Origin: Trichoplusia ni
Lineage: Eukaryota > Arthropoda > Insecta > Lepidoptera > Noctuidae
Reading direction: 5' to 3'
Assembly: GCF_003590095.1 (NCBI RefSeq)
Contig: NC_039481.1
Span: 10,757,895-10,821,894 of the forward strand
DNA: 64,000 bases
The notes under the pieces were generated by a model, which ran no database searches, had not been told where the DNA came from, and saw nothing but the letters and a program-made list of their open reading frames with translations. Position numbers and translations under genes: made by a program. Of this stretch, positions 21,797 through 32,698 are shown piece by piece; within the stretch, counting starts at the first letter, position 1; each line of letters opens with the position of its first letter.

Positions 21797-24700
21797 GTTA
21801 TCCGTTTTAATTTATTTTCTTTCCACTGATACTGCATTTTTGAGGCTTGTATGCAACTTGTAAAAATAAATAATTATTTTTTAAGATCTGATTATATAGA
21901 CGCGATAAGAGATATAGGTTTCTGAGCTTACATAACCACCGAGGACCAAACTTTTTTCAAATCGCAAAATACTATATTGATATGGTATTTATATGGATAT
22001 GGATACTATACTGATTTACTTACGATATATATATATGATATTGATGATACATTGATTTAATGACGATCATGATTTAGGCCCTGTGCAGTTGACAACAAGT
22101 GTTCCCGAACCGTCATTAATCGTCGTATGTGTTAATTATTGTTAACAATTGAAGTCTTCAATACAATAATACAAATGTCTAGGAGTGGAAGAGACACTTT
22201 AGAAAAAAAAGTTTTCACCATTCAAGTATGGAACTCTGATAAGGATGAAACGAATCTCATTCGTTCTTTTCAAATTCGTATTTTTAATAATAAGGTTTTT
22301 TTTTTAATCTTCCACAGTGTCACAAAATGTCACGATTACACACATTTATTCATTTCAACAAATCATCAATGCCCCTTAAGTTTGTCTAAAACACAAATAT
22401 TAAGTGGAATTATGTAAAATAGAATGCAATTATGTGAAATGTATTGCAAATATATATTATTGCATCAATACTGAATACAAAACTGAATATTTTACGGCGT
22501 AATATTATTGATCATTCTTATTGACTTTAGCTGAGCTTTGCTCTCTAGACCTAAACGTGTTCTTGGTATACAGAATTAAATCTAATGATATTAAATTCTG
22601 GGTATTTAGGTTGTTATACCGATGTCTTTGTATCGACGTAGGTGAATGTAATGTTGGTAAATTGCGTGTTAGTATACTTGTTAAATATTTAAAAAGATTA
22701 CAGTATGATTAAAATTATAAACAAACATAATATATATTGTTTGTGAAAATTCAACAGCTGTTTAGCTGTCGCAGTTCACGAGATAGAGTCTGGTGACAGA
22801 AGGACAGAAACCAAAAAGTCAGGCAGCGTAGATTTTAGCGGGTTCGTCTTTTACTTTTTGATACGGAACCCCACAAACAACCAAAGCCAAAAGCTATAAA
22901 TCATAAAGCAAAACCATAAAATATAGAAACATTCTGTTAACTTCAAAACTAAAATAGCTTTGGAGAGTAACAACTTTTCCGTCCACATTCGAAACGTTGA
23001 AAAATGTGAACTTCGCGAAACTAATTTTAGAACTCAGAAGTAATTTCTCATGTTTATCAGGGTACTTGTGTAAAATATGTGAGTGTATTGATTTGAAATA
23101 GTAATTTATTGAATTGTTTACCTCTTTCTGATAGATTTGGTTAGTATCTGTCTGTATGGTAAGTTTGTAGATTCTGATGTAAGTTTTTCGTTTTAAAAGT
23201 TTTCTTACTATGACTTATAACGTTGGCCTACCAAGCCAAAAGTGGCTTATTGGAATCACGAGACGCACTCATCCATTTGCTTATTACAAGCAGATAACCA
23301 TTTGATATAAAATATCAACGAAAACATTGTGAGAAAAATAAGCCCACATGAGAATTTTTCAAGGATGTGCGTTTAAATTTCTACACAAGTTAGCCTTATC
23401 AAACATGTAATTTAGGCGTAAAGAACCAGTGGCACTCGGTTCTTTTTAATTAATTTCAAAACGCGAAAGCATTTTATGAGATTTATATATGGGCACTAAC
23501 CTAAAAAACCATTATGCTGCCTAAAGCACATAGAAAAATAACACATGCAAAAAAATCTTAACAATTCATTTAAGCCCGATACAATTCTGCGAAACAGTTT
23601 TATAGTAGAAACGCTTTTATTTATTAGCTATTACAGTAAATTTATTCATAACATTACAATGCAATGCTGCAAGCTGCGCGATTTGAATCTACGATGCAGG
23701 CAAATTATGTGGCCGGAAACTATAATTCATTTCGATTAACTACTTTGTTTTCACAATGTTTTAATTCTTCAAAAATATAAAGGAGTTCGTATTCTCGTTT
23801 TTATTAATTCAAATGGCATTTTAATACTGGAATGTCTCTATTTAGATGTTACAAATTGCATTAATTGTAGGACACCATTTTAATTTTTTTTTTATGGCGG
23901 ATAAAATGTCCGGTATTCTCTTTTTAATATTTCTGTCTCTATCTCTATGCCTAATAGAAGGAGTCTTTTTTATCTCGCCTCGATGACAAAGTCTTGCATT
24001 GATGCTTGGAAGACTAAATCTTTGAATTTGTCTTTAACGAGTCTTGTCGCTTAAGACCCCTTTTTCTAATTAGCTGGTGTAACATCCCTGAGCTGGGCAA
24101 TGACTGCTCCTTTTCCCTAAAAACCTTCCGCTCTTTCAAAATTCCGTACGTGCCGCCTATCAAGATCTTCATACCACCTTCTCTGAGAGCTGCCTCAACG
24201 ACGATGACATAAAAATCAAATCTAAAAATCAAATTTTAACAAAACGAAGACTTCAAAGATTTTAGAATTTTCAATTTGAGGCATCCAACCTCTATAGAGC
24301 GCAAAACCTCTAACACTCCCGCGACTGCTAACTCCATTTATCCTGAAATGTTTTCAGCGATTCCTGAAACGCATGTTCCATTTCATACGGCTGAAATTTC
24401 AGGCGAGGGCCAAGTGATTGTATTGAACGAGCAGTCAGCTGGATAGACATTTATTGTGCGTGCCGTTTTCATAGGCTTCTGTTATCCTTTAATGGGAGTA
24501 ACAGGGTTAATAGACGGATGGTTACTGCTAGAACTGTAGAGCTTTTGCTTTGGTATTTGAACTTGGTTGACATTTTGCAGGCACTTTAAACTACTTCAAA
24601 CACAATGCATGCTTGGCATCAAACACTGTGAGTAGAAAGGAAACCTTGAAGCAAACTTATAGTTCATCAACATATAAGTAGACTATCATGACAAATAAGA

Positions 24701-26539
24701 ATCACGATTTGATCTAAATTGCTTATTTATTGTGTGTTTGATTGATAATATTTGTCTTATTGTTATTAAAATTATGAAATTGCAACAACAATTTTATTTT
24801 TCAATCGTTGTACCTTCCTACTAAGTACAAAAGAATGTTTGGTCCATTTTTTTCTTTGGTATTCAGCTTGAGAGTAAAATAAACTTTTCTATTTACTTCA
24901 TTTCGGTATACAAATAATTGTAAAAGCTTAAACCAAACAAACCTAATGCATGTGGCTAACGACTCCCACAACGGCAAAGATAAAGTTGCCACTTAAAATT
25001 AACTGCTCTGAGATACAAGATAGTTTTTCTCATTTAGATAAGTGACATTATTGTATAGCAGTGTCTCTACTTTACCAATATGAACAGATAAAAACAAAAG
25101 CAGTTTACAAAAGACTGCGATAAAATTAAACCGAATTGGACACGCTGTAGTGTGTCAAGCCAAGTTCAAACTAACAGAGGGCCAATAACCAAATCTGTTT
25201 AACAAGATCGTGTATATTATTTGTTACTCATTAGATATTTGATACTCATTTTTTGATATGAAAACAAGCCTTATCGAATCTTAGACAGTCAATGTACGAT
25301 CCTAAGAAATAGAAAAATATATTTTAAGTTGTATCATCGTATTGAACTTGGCTTTCTTTCAGATTTATGTTTTTTTTATGGATTAGAAACAGCAAGCATT
25401 GTTTGTTTTAAATAAAATTTGGAACATTCCGCAAACGTATACAGTAAGCCTATTTTTTTCCTCATGACAATAAAATCGATAGTTAATTAGACTTATGCTT
25501 GAACTATAGATCTCAAAAGGTGAACTTGTTTGGACGTAGATTTATGATCTTTAAAGAGAGCCATAACTCTTAAATGTGCCTTCAAATAGTCAGTTACAGA
25601 TATTGATATTCTTTGGAACCTTGCCCATTTTGTGAGTACTTATAAAATTGCAATATACTACATCTTCAGTAAAGCCTAGTGTCAGAGTTTTAAAGAGGCA
25701 GAAGGCGTGACGTAGCTTAACAAAGCCTTGACAAAATGTCATGTGTGCTGGTTTTTCCACGATTATTTATTCAGAAGTTTTAGCTAGTGATCACTTCTTG
25801 TGTAATGTTGGTCTTTACGATAAGTAAAAAACGCATGGCATATAAAATCGGAGACAAACACTATATTATAGCGATATTGGGAATTAGATGCTTCCGATAC
25901 CCACGGTCGGCATTAATTCGGTGTTGCTAACCAAACTGGCAAAATTGCTCTATATTTTCCTGCATATAAGATTCATTTTTGAATAATGAAAATGAAGATA
26001 TAATCATCTATGAGTCCTAACTAATAAAATAAAAAGCCAGTTTAAACCTTGGAACATTCTCTATAAATTATTCATCTATGACATCCATTACCCAGTTAAT
26101 ATTTTAACGATTTTAACCGCCAATTATTTTAGTTTGAATATCAGAAAGTCTCGAATCTTTAACGACCTCATTAATATTTTAATACTTACAAGTTCTGTGA
26201 TAAAATAATTGCTATCATTATGGTAACTTCATTACTTTGGGAGGTCGTATAATTACTTTTTATGACTTTTACTCCTTTTCTTATTTAAAACTGTTCTTTC
26301 GAAGTATTTTGTAAGTTTCTTGGAAGGTCTTGAGGCGGGAGGCTTGGACTGGACACGTGTATAGATTACGCAGTTTATTGTAATTTAATTTTAAAGGAAC
26401 GAAAAAATAGTTTCAAAATACGTTTTGGTGATTCTCAAACATTAAGGAAGGCTGAGGTAGGACAGTGTCTTATTATAAAGGAGGAAATCGCGGTAACAAA
26501 AAAACAACTGCTGAAAACTAAAACTATTTGGCTTTTAAT
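21797..26539. other. Non-coding stretch with one dispersed repeat
   Basis: Apart from the copy at 22735-22880, AT-rich DNA. A 67-codon stop-free stretch at about 24243-24446 (ending ISGEGQVIVLNEQSAG) reads plausibly but has no ATG at its start and no splice context. Confidence 0.4.
22735..22880 (+). repeat. Dispersed 'GACAG.CGGAC' repeat
   Basis: GCAGTTCACGAGATAGAGTC, TGGTGACAGAAGGACAGA and, at the 3' end, TTTTTGATACGGAACCCCAC, which is the typical terminal motif. Confidence 0.6.
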
Positions 26540-26675
26540 GTCAGTGAGAAATAGTCTATTGACACAACAACAGACAGATGGATAGACGGACGGACGGCCC
26601 GACTGAGAAAAAACCTAGCCTTAGAAATCCTTAATTTAGAGCAACTCTATTAGGATTCGGTTCTAAAACAGGATC
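26540..26675 (+). repeat. Dispersed 'GACAG.CGGAC' repeat, decayed
   Basis: ACAACAGACAGATGGATAGA, CGGACGGACGGCCCGACTG, then TTAGGATTCGGTTCTAAAAC. Confidence 0.5.
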
Positions 26676-27036
26676 TATTAAGGTCTGTTCACTCAACGAA
26701 GCACAACAAGTCGTATAACGAAAGCTTGTATCATAAGTCACGTGTAAACAATTTAAAAATATGATGAAGTCAAAAAACCACAACGAAAACATATTTTACC
26801 AGACAATTTACCAACTTTCCGAGAGTAAATCTCTTTCACCACCTGATTGCACAATTTTCGTGCAAAAAATTGTTAAATTACCAAGGGAAAATTTTATTAA
26901 GCCTGATTACTCACCGCACAAAGAATGTAAAGCGACTGAGGTTGTAATGAAATCCAACGCTGAAAAGAATATAAGTGTTGAATAATATATGAAGTTTTTG
27001 ATTAAAACTATATTAGACCTTTACTTGCAGAGAGTT
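26676..27036. other. Left flank of the inverted-repeat block
   Basis: A 74-codon frame with ATG at 26761 (MMKSKNHNENIFYQTIYQL ...) ends about 50 bases before the inverted repeat. It is hydrophilic, unrecognised and could be chance. Confidence 0.2.
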
Positions 27037-27048
27037 ATTTTATTTCAT

Positions 27049-27175
27049 GTTGATCTGAAATATAATTGATTAACAGAGTAGTATTCCCATTCGCTACTGT
27101 GTGGCATCGCCAATTTTTTCAGAGAATAAAAAAAAAAGTTTTTTAGTCTATGGCAACTCACAACTAAACGTCACT
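27049..27175 (+). repeat. Left 127-bp inverted repeat of the 27.0-32.7 kb block
   Basis: This stretch (GTTGATCTGAAATATAATTG to AAACGTCACT) is the reverse complement of 32511-32637 over 127 bases with one mismatch (C/G at the GGCATCGCC/GGCATCGCG position). Its first 33 bases, together with 12 bases outside it (from 27037), also match the reverse complement of 32320-32365. The high identity implies a recent origin or recent gene conversion. Confidence 0.9.
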
Positions 27176-27412
27176 TTCTTTTTTCGCGACTTAACGGCAT
27201 CGTGGTGATTTTGTTAATTACACTTTAATTACGTTATTTAAATAGTTTTTGGCATATTTAAAGTCGAAAAAGTATTGCCAAGTGATACAAAAGCCTTGAA
27301 AATACTGGCCAAGATGTTTAAAAGTGATCTTCGAGACTATAAAGGCGCTGCGGAGTTAATGCAGGATGCGTGTAAGCAGCCCTTGCCCTAGGTTCATCGC
27401 CGTGGGATAGAA
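27176..27412. other. Junction between inverted repeat and tandem array
   Basis: Sequence grows more GC-rich towards the array. GGTTCATCGCCGTGGGATAG just before the first unit is tRNA-arm-like but lacks an A box. Confidence 0.3.
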
Positions 27413-27745
27413 CCCCAAATTACGGAATATAAACGATGGAACACTGACCCATAACCTCAAAGAGGGGGGCCAACAGGTGAGGTTTTCTCTGATTTTAGGT
27501 TCAGCGAACAAGGACGCAAATATGATGTGAGATGATGCGAAATACTAAAAACATGCATGAACCGAGCGGGTCCGAGAGACTTTAGCTCGAAGATCGGGCT
27601 CTTCGCGAGACGTCGTAGCTCTGATAAACCCTACTGCAAAGTTCGGGACGCGAGCCCGCAACTTTGATAGTACACAAAACAACATGCATTACGTATAACC
27701 GAGCTAGTACGCGATGCTCCACGCTCGATGTTAAATTGTGGGCGC
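27413..27745 (+). repeat. 333-bp tandem unit, first copy
   Basis: The unit begins CCCCAAATTACGGAATATAA and repeats at exactly +333 (27746) with about 95% identity. It is GC-rich compared with its surroundings. It contains hairpin-forming pieces: CTCGAAGA...TCTTCG and CAAAGTTCGGG...CCCGCAACTTTG. The first copy contains one copy of the 57-bp sub-repeat, at 27633. Confidence 0.9.
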
Positions 27746-28230
27746 CCCCAAATTACGGAATATAAACGATGGAACACTGACCCATAACCTCAAAGAGGGG
27801 GGCCAACAGGTGAGGTTTTCTCTGATTTTAGGTTCGGTGAACAAGGACACAAATATGATGTGAGATGATGCGAAGTACTAAAGACATGCATGAACCGAGC
27901 GGGTACGAGAGACTCTAGCTCGAAGATCGGGCTCTTCGCGAGACGTCGTAGCTCTGATAAACCCTACTGCAAAGTTCGGGACGCGAGCCCGCAATTTTGA
28001 CAGTACACAAACAACATGCATTACTACAAAGTTCGGGACGCGAGCCCGCAACTTTGATGGTACACAAACAACATGCATTACTACAAAGTTCGGGACGCGA
28101 GCCCACAACTTTGATGTTACACAAAGAACATGCATTACTACAAAGTTCGGGACGCGAGCCCGCAACTTTGATAGAACAACATGCATTAAGTATAACCGAG
28201 CTTGTACGCGAGACAGCTCGAAGATCAAAA
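27746..28230 (+). repeat. 333-bp tandem unit, second copy, expanded by a 57-bp sub-array
   Basis: It follows the first unit closely to about 28020, then the 57-bp sub-repeat is amplified before the unit's closing segment (TATAACCGAGCTTGTACGCG) resumes near 28189. The unit is preceded by GGGCGC, which the first copy lacks. Confidence 0.85.
27966..28187 (+). repeat. 57-bp hairpin minisatellite, four copies
   Basis: Copies begin at 27966, 28023, 28080 and 28137, spaced exactly 57 bases. The last is shortened by about 8 bases. Each carries CAAAGTT + CGGG ... CCCG + AACTTTG, a stem of 7 + 4 base pairs with a one-base bulge and a loop around ACGCGAG. Because 57 is a multiple of three, frames stay open on both strands: a 19-residue repeat around LLQSSGREPATLM on plus, and a similar one on minus. 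These open frames are a by-product of the repeat. Confidence 0.9.
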
Positions 28231-28464
28231 CTTCGTACGAGATACGACAGTTTTGATGAAGAACATACTATGTTCACTGGTTCTCACAGTCCACAACAAG
28301 AACCAATGGTGACACTCTTCGAGGTGGATTCGAGGCTCAAGATAGAAACAAGACCAATGCACCTATCAAGAATGTATAACAAAAGTTATAACCGAATACC
28401 ACCTCTAAACCTAAGCAAGGACTGTGGAAAACATAAGTGGTCCGGCATCAAACCAAAGTGCTAG
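27997..28464 (+). other. 155-codon open frame over the 57-bp array and beyond; doubtful coding
   Basis: The frame opens in the minisatellite (no ATG near the start; TTG at 27997). It continues about 95 codons past it, through FDEEHTMFTGSHSPQQEP and RPMHLSRMYNKSYNRI, to a stop at 28464. The non-repeat tail is hydrophilic and has no motif I know. It might be the remains of a retroelement or a chance frame. Nothing upstream supplies a promoter or start. I list it only because it is the longest open frame outside the LINE. Confidence 0.15.
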
Positions 28465-31269
28465 CACAGCAAGGTGGACCCAAGTGTGGTATGATACAAC
28501 TGTGACACCCTCGCTGAACAGGACACAGGAAGGGTGGCCCCGAGAGGGTACACCATGCCATGCATCCAGCAGGCAATTGTCAACCAGGTATATGTAATAT
28601 ATCTAACTGTCTTTCATGTTGTGAACATACCACCACTAATGTACCTTAAAATACTTGAACATAACATTGTTTACATAAACAATATACATATAAATGAAAT
28701 CAACAATATGTGTCAGACCATCAATAACTCATGAGTTAGGGGCTGTACAAATATGCACTCACAGTAAAAATTGCTATCTATATACATATATGTCTAAAGA
28801 TTTAATATTCTTAAGACCACCAAACTCAACGGACAGATCAGATTTGTTCTTAACTGAAAACCAAAAATATATATAGAAAAATATTATAGTTTTCAAATTG
28901 TGGATATGGGAACCTTGGACCATCAATATCACATGTCTTGCACAGTCTTAAGATAAAACTGATTCCTTAGGTTCAATAACACCTAAACTCAGAAAAATTA
29001 ATCCGCTTTGAGTTTGAAAATGTCATATAAATTTACTGCAATTCCATGTAGTCCATGTACAGCACCCACAGTCCTTACAGACTAGAAATTTAACAAACTG
29101 TTGTCTGAATGACCACCCATCGGTTAGAATCAGTATAAATGTCTGGCTGACAGAGGGGCTACACTCACATTTAACTAAATGATTTTCCCTCAATGTTAAC
29201 TATGATTAAAGTATATTAGTGCAATAAATACTTTAGGTTTACTATGAATAGAGACTAGTTAACATCAGAAATACAGCAAGAATGCAACTCCTATAGAGAT
29301 ACTAAATATCAATGATATTAAACATTGCCCAATCAGCAAATTGGCAAGATTGTTGGGAACCTTCTGTGAACCTGCCCAAGAGGTTATGTTCAAACACACA
29401 CAAAAAATAATAGAACAAGTTAAGTACTTAGCCTTGTTGCATAACAATAGCAATCTTGATGCTGTCAACTGACCTAAGATGTGGCCCCATTACATAATCC
29501 GAAACTATAAGAACATTATAGAAAATGTATACTAGAACTAGTTTCTTAAGCTTTTCTAATAGAATGGTGACACATTGTAATGGCGAAAACAATTGTAGTG
29601 TGGTGCCTTGTTTAGAATGATGACTTGCATTTAATACATCAATTAGAACATAATATTAACTGGATTAAAACACATTGCAAGATTATACAGCCAGAGTAAC
29701 ATGGCTGCAAATACATAAGTAAGATAAATAGTGCTCAGTTCCACATGTAAGTCAACGAAAAAACCATACTTGTTTCGTTATCAATAGATTTTGGGCCCCA
29801 CAAGTTTATCTATAGCAATAAAAACAATGTGACACACACATCTCTAAGAAGTGAGGCACCCAATAACATTAATGCTACTAAACACTAAATGTATATGCAT
29901 CAATACTTAGTGGACATGAATATGTTTTTTAAGCATTCCCAACATTAGTTTACCTTACTAAATGTTTCAGAATATTAATAATGACAAAGCAAAAAGTCAC
30001 TAAGTTCTTATTCACCCAATTTTGGGATTTTTAACCGACAACACACACTGAGCAGACTAGGTGCCCTGACAAAAAGCATCTCTTAGGGGAAGCAGTTAGA
30101 AGCCAACGTTAGATAGCTCATTAACCATCATGTTACCATCTGTGTCAACAAAGCAGTAACCGGGATCCTATTTTGATCTTCACCCTTATTAATTAGGAAA
30201 CATTAATAGAAAGTTTAGAGAATGGAGCTAGCTTCAAAACCCTAAATTTCCACAAATCAGCATTGACTCTAAAGATGGGAGAGGAATTAGGTATGGATAA
30301 CAAAGGATTTCTGAGAGGCTTACTCAGATTGAGATTTGCCTGTATTACAGAAAGCCAGAACCCATATTTTGTATTGAACCAGCTAACTCATCTGCTAGCT
30401 GCCTCAAAACACAATATTATAAACATATTGCTTATCGGTTGAGAAAGTATAGATGGTTATTAAATAGAACTTGCAACAACTGGTTACAAGCAACATGATG
30501 ACAAAATAGGCTAGAACATAATTATATGGCACAGAAATAACTCTGTTGACAATAGACACAAACATACATATATTATGTTAATGAAACATACAATACACCT
30601 GTATCTGAAGACACAGAATTATTTAGTTATTTATTTGAACCAAGACACAAACATCTTCTAACTCCTAGCTTGGATAGCTGCTCAATGGGTACTAGCCGCC
30701 CTCTCATACATTAAACTAAATAACATAGCCCATGTCACACCCTGACAATTAATAAGATGAGAATTGTGATAACCAACCTTACTCTCAGTAAAAAAGGAAA
30801 GGAACCATAATGTACTTTTTACTTTTAAGATCATAAATTATGGCTAACTTCTAAGATTTAAAGATCCTTGTAGCCTTAACCAATACCTGAAATAAGTTAA
30901 CTTTACCATATTAAAAGTTTTACCCTTGGCCTTCAAAACAGTTAATCAGGTATCAAATTTATACCTGCTGACAGCTGTATCCCACACTCCAGCAGTACAT
31001 CTGCAAGAGCAGCAGGAATGCTCTTGAGTTTAATCAGGGAAAAAGGTGGTTTGGTTGTAGGTTCTACTACCTTTGCAAGGCCTTATAGCTCATGTCTTAG
31101 GAACCGACAACTGCAGTGACAAAAATTTTAATTTAATTTTAATCATAATTGAGTGACTTACAAACTGCAACTGACAGTAAATGGAATATCTCATTATCAT
31201 CTTGTTATTTCTTATTAATAGCTTATAAATAAGAAATATTTGCAGTACCTTAAATACTCTTATTATTAC
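28465..31269. other. Interior of the 27.0-32.7 kb block: no gene seen
   Basis: About 2.8 kb with base composition and word use unlike the flanks (fewer long A/T runs, many CA/TG and ACA steps). It contains no open frame above about 70 codons, no SINE heads, and none of the dispersed repeats that are frequent elsewhere in the window. The absence of those repeats fits a recently inserted or separately evolving segment. Confidence 0.4.
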
Positions 31270-31842
31270 TGCGCTAAAAAAGAGCAAAAATTAGTAACTA
31301 ATTATCTAATTTTATGGCAAAATTAAAACAATATGAAGAAAATCTGTATTACTAAAAAAATCATAATTACATTGTAAATAATTAAAAATAATTATCAAAT
31401 TGTTTGACACAATTAACACAATGTGTAGAAAATTTGTTACTAAAAATTTATTGTTACATTGTTAATAATGAATAATTAATTATCAAACTGTACACAATAT
31501 CACTATGTATTGGAAATGTGTCTTACTCAAAATCCATAGTTACATTGTTAAAAGCTAATGGTTAAGTATCAAATTGCACAAGGTGCAGGAAATTTGTATG
31601 ACTTAAAAAAAGTCATAGTTACATTGATGTCAAAAAGAGCACAAATTGGTAATTAATAGTCAATCATGAAATTGGTGGACACAGTCTCCACAATATGTGG
31701 AACAATTGATAAAGATATATTTATTTGCATAAACATGTGTAACATAACATAAAATTTGTTCATTGTTCCACTTAAAAACTCATATTACATTAATCTCAGT
31801 AATAGAACAAAGATAAAGAAGTATTTATTTGCCTAAATGATG
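31270..31842. repeat. Decayed tandem array, period about 80-88 bp
   Basis: The word TTACATTG recurs at 31367, 31454, 31540 and 31619 (steps 87, 86, 79). A degenerate TTACATTA follows at 31785, two periods later. Each unit has the order ACTAAAAA..TCATA, TTACATTG, TTAATTATCAAATTG, GTGGAAAATTTG. The units are strongly diverged, so this is an old satellite-like array. Confidence 0.65.
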
Positions 31843-32194
31843 TATTAAACATTTTTTGATGTGGTGAAAATATTAGGACAATATATGCATCAACATGTTC
31901 TGCCCTTTTGGCTTACAAATTTGGCATTTAGAAAAAATTGTTAATTACTACAGACTAATTTTATAAAAAATGAAAATTAATAGTTGATCAATAATCAATG
32001 TGTATGACAGAATATATGTATTAAACATTTTTTGATGTGGTGAAAATATAAGGACAATATATGCATCAACATGTTCTGCCCTTTTGGCTTACAAATTTGG
32101 CATTTAGAAAAATTTGTTAATTACTACAGACTAATTTTATAAAAAATGAAAATTAATAGTTGATCAATAATCAATGTGTATGACAGAATATATG
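31843..32194. repeat. 176-bp direct duplication (two copies)
   Basis: Copy one is 31843-32018 and copy two 32019-32194, both starting TATTAAACATTTTTTGATG. I found two base differences between them, so the duplication is recent. 176 is twice 88, the approximate period of the decayed array immediately to its left, so it may be a dimer of that array. Confidence 0.9.
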
Positions 32195-32362
32195 GATAAA
32201 AACAAATATAGATACTAATATTAGGATAATATGCCACTATAAATAATTATAAAGCCTTAACCGTTATTCATCATATCCAGGCTTATAAGATGTACCCATT
32301 ATGCCTCAATCTCTGAACAACTACTCTGTTAATCAATTATATTTCAGATCAACATGAAATAA

Positions 32363-32434
32363 AATTGAGGATTGGATTAACTTACCTAAGTGACATCCAA
32401 TCGTAATTTTGTGAAGGTTGATCTGAAATATAAT
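32363..32434 (+). repeat. Left arm of a perfect 72-bp inverted repeat
   Basis: The 72 bases are the exact reverse complement of 32620-32691; the loop is 185 bases. Read in either arm the sequence contains TTATATTTCAG, a 36-base spacer, then GTAAGTT, so it looks like the end of an exon with its donor site, duplicated in opposite orientation. Confidence 0.9.
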
Positions 32435-32609
32435 CACCCACCCCAACCCCAGCATCAATAGCTGAACCCTGGCATAATGGGACCCACAAAATCATGGTTA
32501 GCTCTAAATCAGTGACGTTTAGTTGTGAGTTGCCATAGACTAAAAAACTTTTTTTTTTATTCTCTGAAAAAATTCGCGATGCCACACAGTAGCGAATGGG
32601 AATACTACT
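32386..32609 (-). other. Exon-like open segment with splice signals (minus strand), unrecognised
   Basis: On the minus strand an acceptor-like TTGATTAACAG is followed at 32609 by 74 open codons. The reading runs SSIPIRYCVASRIFSENKKK, then a middle part with YGNSQLNVTDLELTM, then DYISDQPSQNYDWMSLR. It ends at CTTAG next to a consensus donor GTAAGTT (32385 downwards). No ATG starts it; the next in-frame stop is within the donor, as expected at an exon end. I do not recognise the protein. The first 33 codons or so recur at 27049-27175 (plus strand), where the reading diverges after QLNVT. The last 14 codons and the donor recur inverted at 32620-32691. It could be an exon of an unknown transposon gene or a chance open frame caught in a rearrangement. 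Confidence 0.3.
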
Positions 32610-32637
32610 CTGTTAATCAATTATATTTCAGATCAAC
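32511..32637 (-). repeat. Right 127-bp inverted repeat of the 27.0-32.7 kb block
   Basis: The partner of 27049-27175, in inverted orientation about 5.3 kb away. It overlaps the exon-like open stretch on the minus strand (32386-32609) and the right arm of the 72-bp inverted repeat. Confidence 0.9.
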
Positions 32638-32691
32638 CTTCACAAAATTACGATTGGATGTCACTTAGGTAAGTTAATCCAATCCTCAATT
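32620..32691 (-). repeat. Right arm of a perfect 72-bp inverted repeat
   Basis: Exact reverse complement of 32363-32434. A transcript through both arms would fold into a 72-bp perfect duplex with a 185-nt loop. Confidence 0.9.
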
Positions 32692-32698
32692 ATATTTA

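Noticed and set aside
26761..26985. 74-codon ATG-initiated frame beside the inverted repeat
   Set aside because: Noted as possible, but no motif, no promoter context and chance length.
27413..28230. Paired LTRs of a retrovirus-like element (the 333-bp units; GGGCGCC near 27741 looked like a primer-binding site)
   Set aside because: The units are directly adjacent with no internal coding region, lack TG...CA ends, and the GGGCGCC context is not followed by a convincing tRNA complement.
27878..28277. Two minus-strand open frames of 116 and 120 codons with internal repeats
   Set aside because: They are by-products of a tandem repeat whose period (57) is a multiple of three; both strands are open for the same reason.
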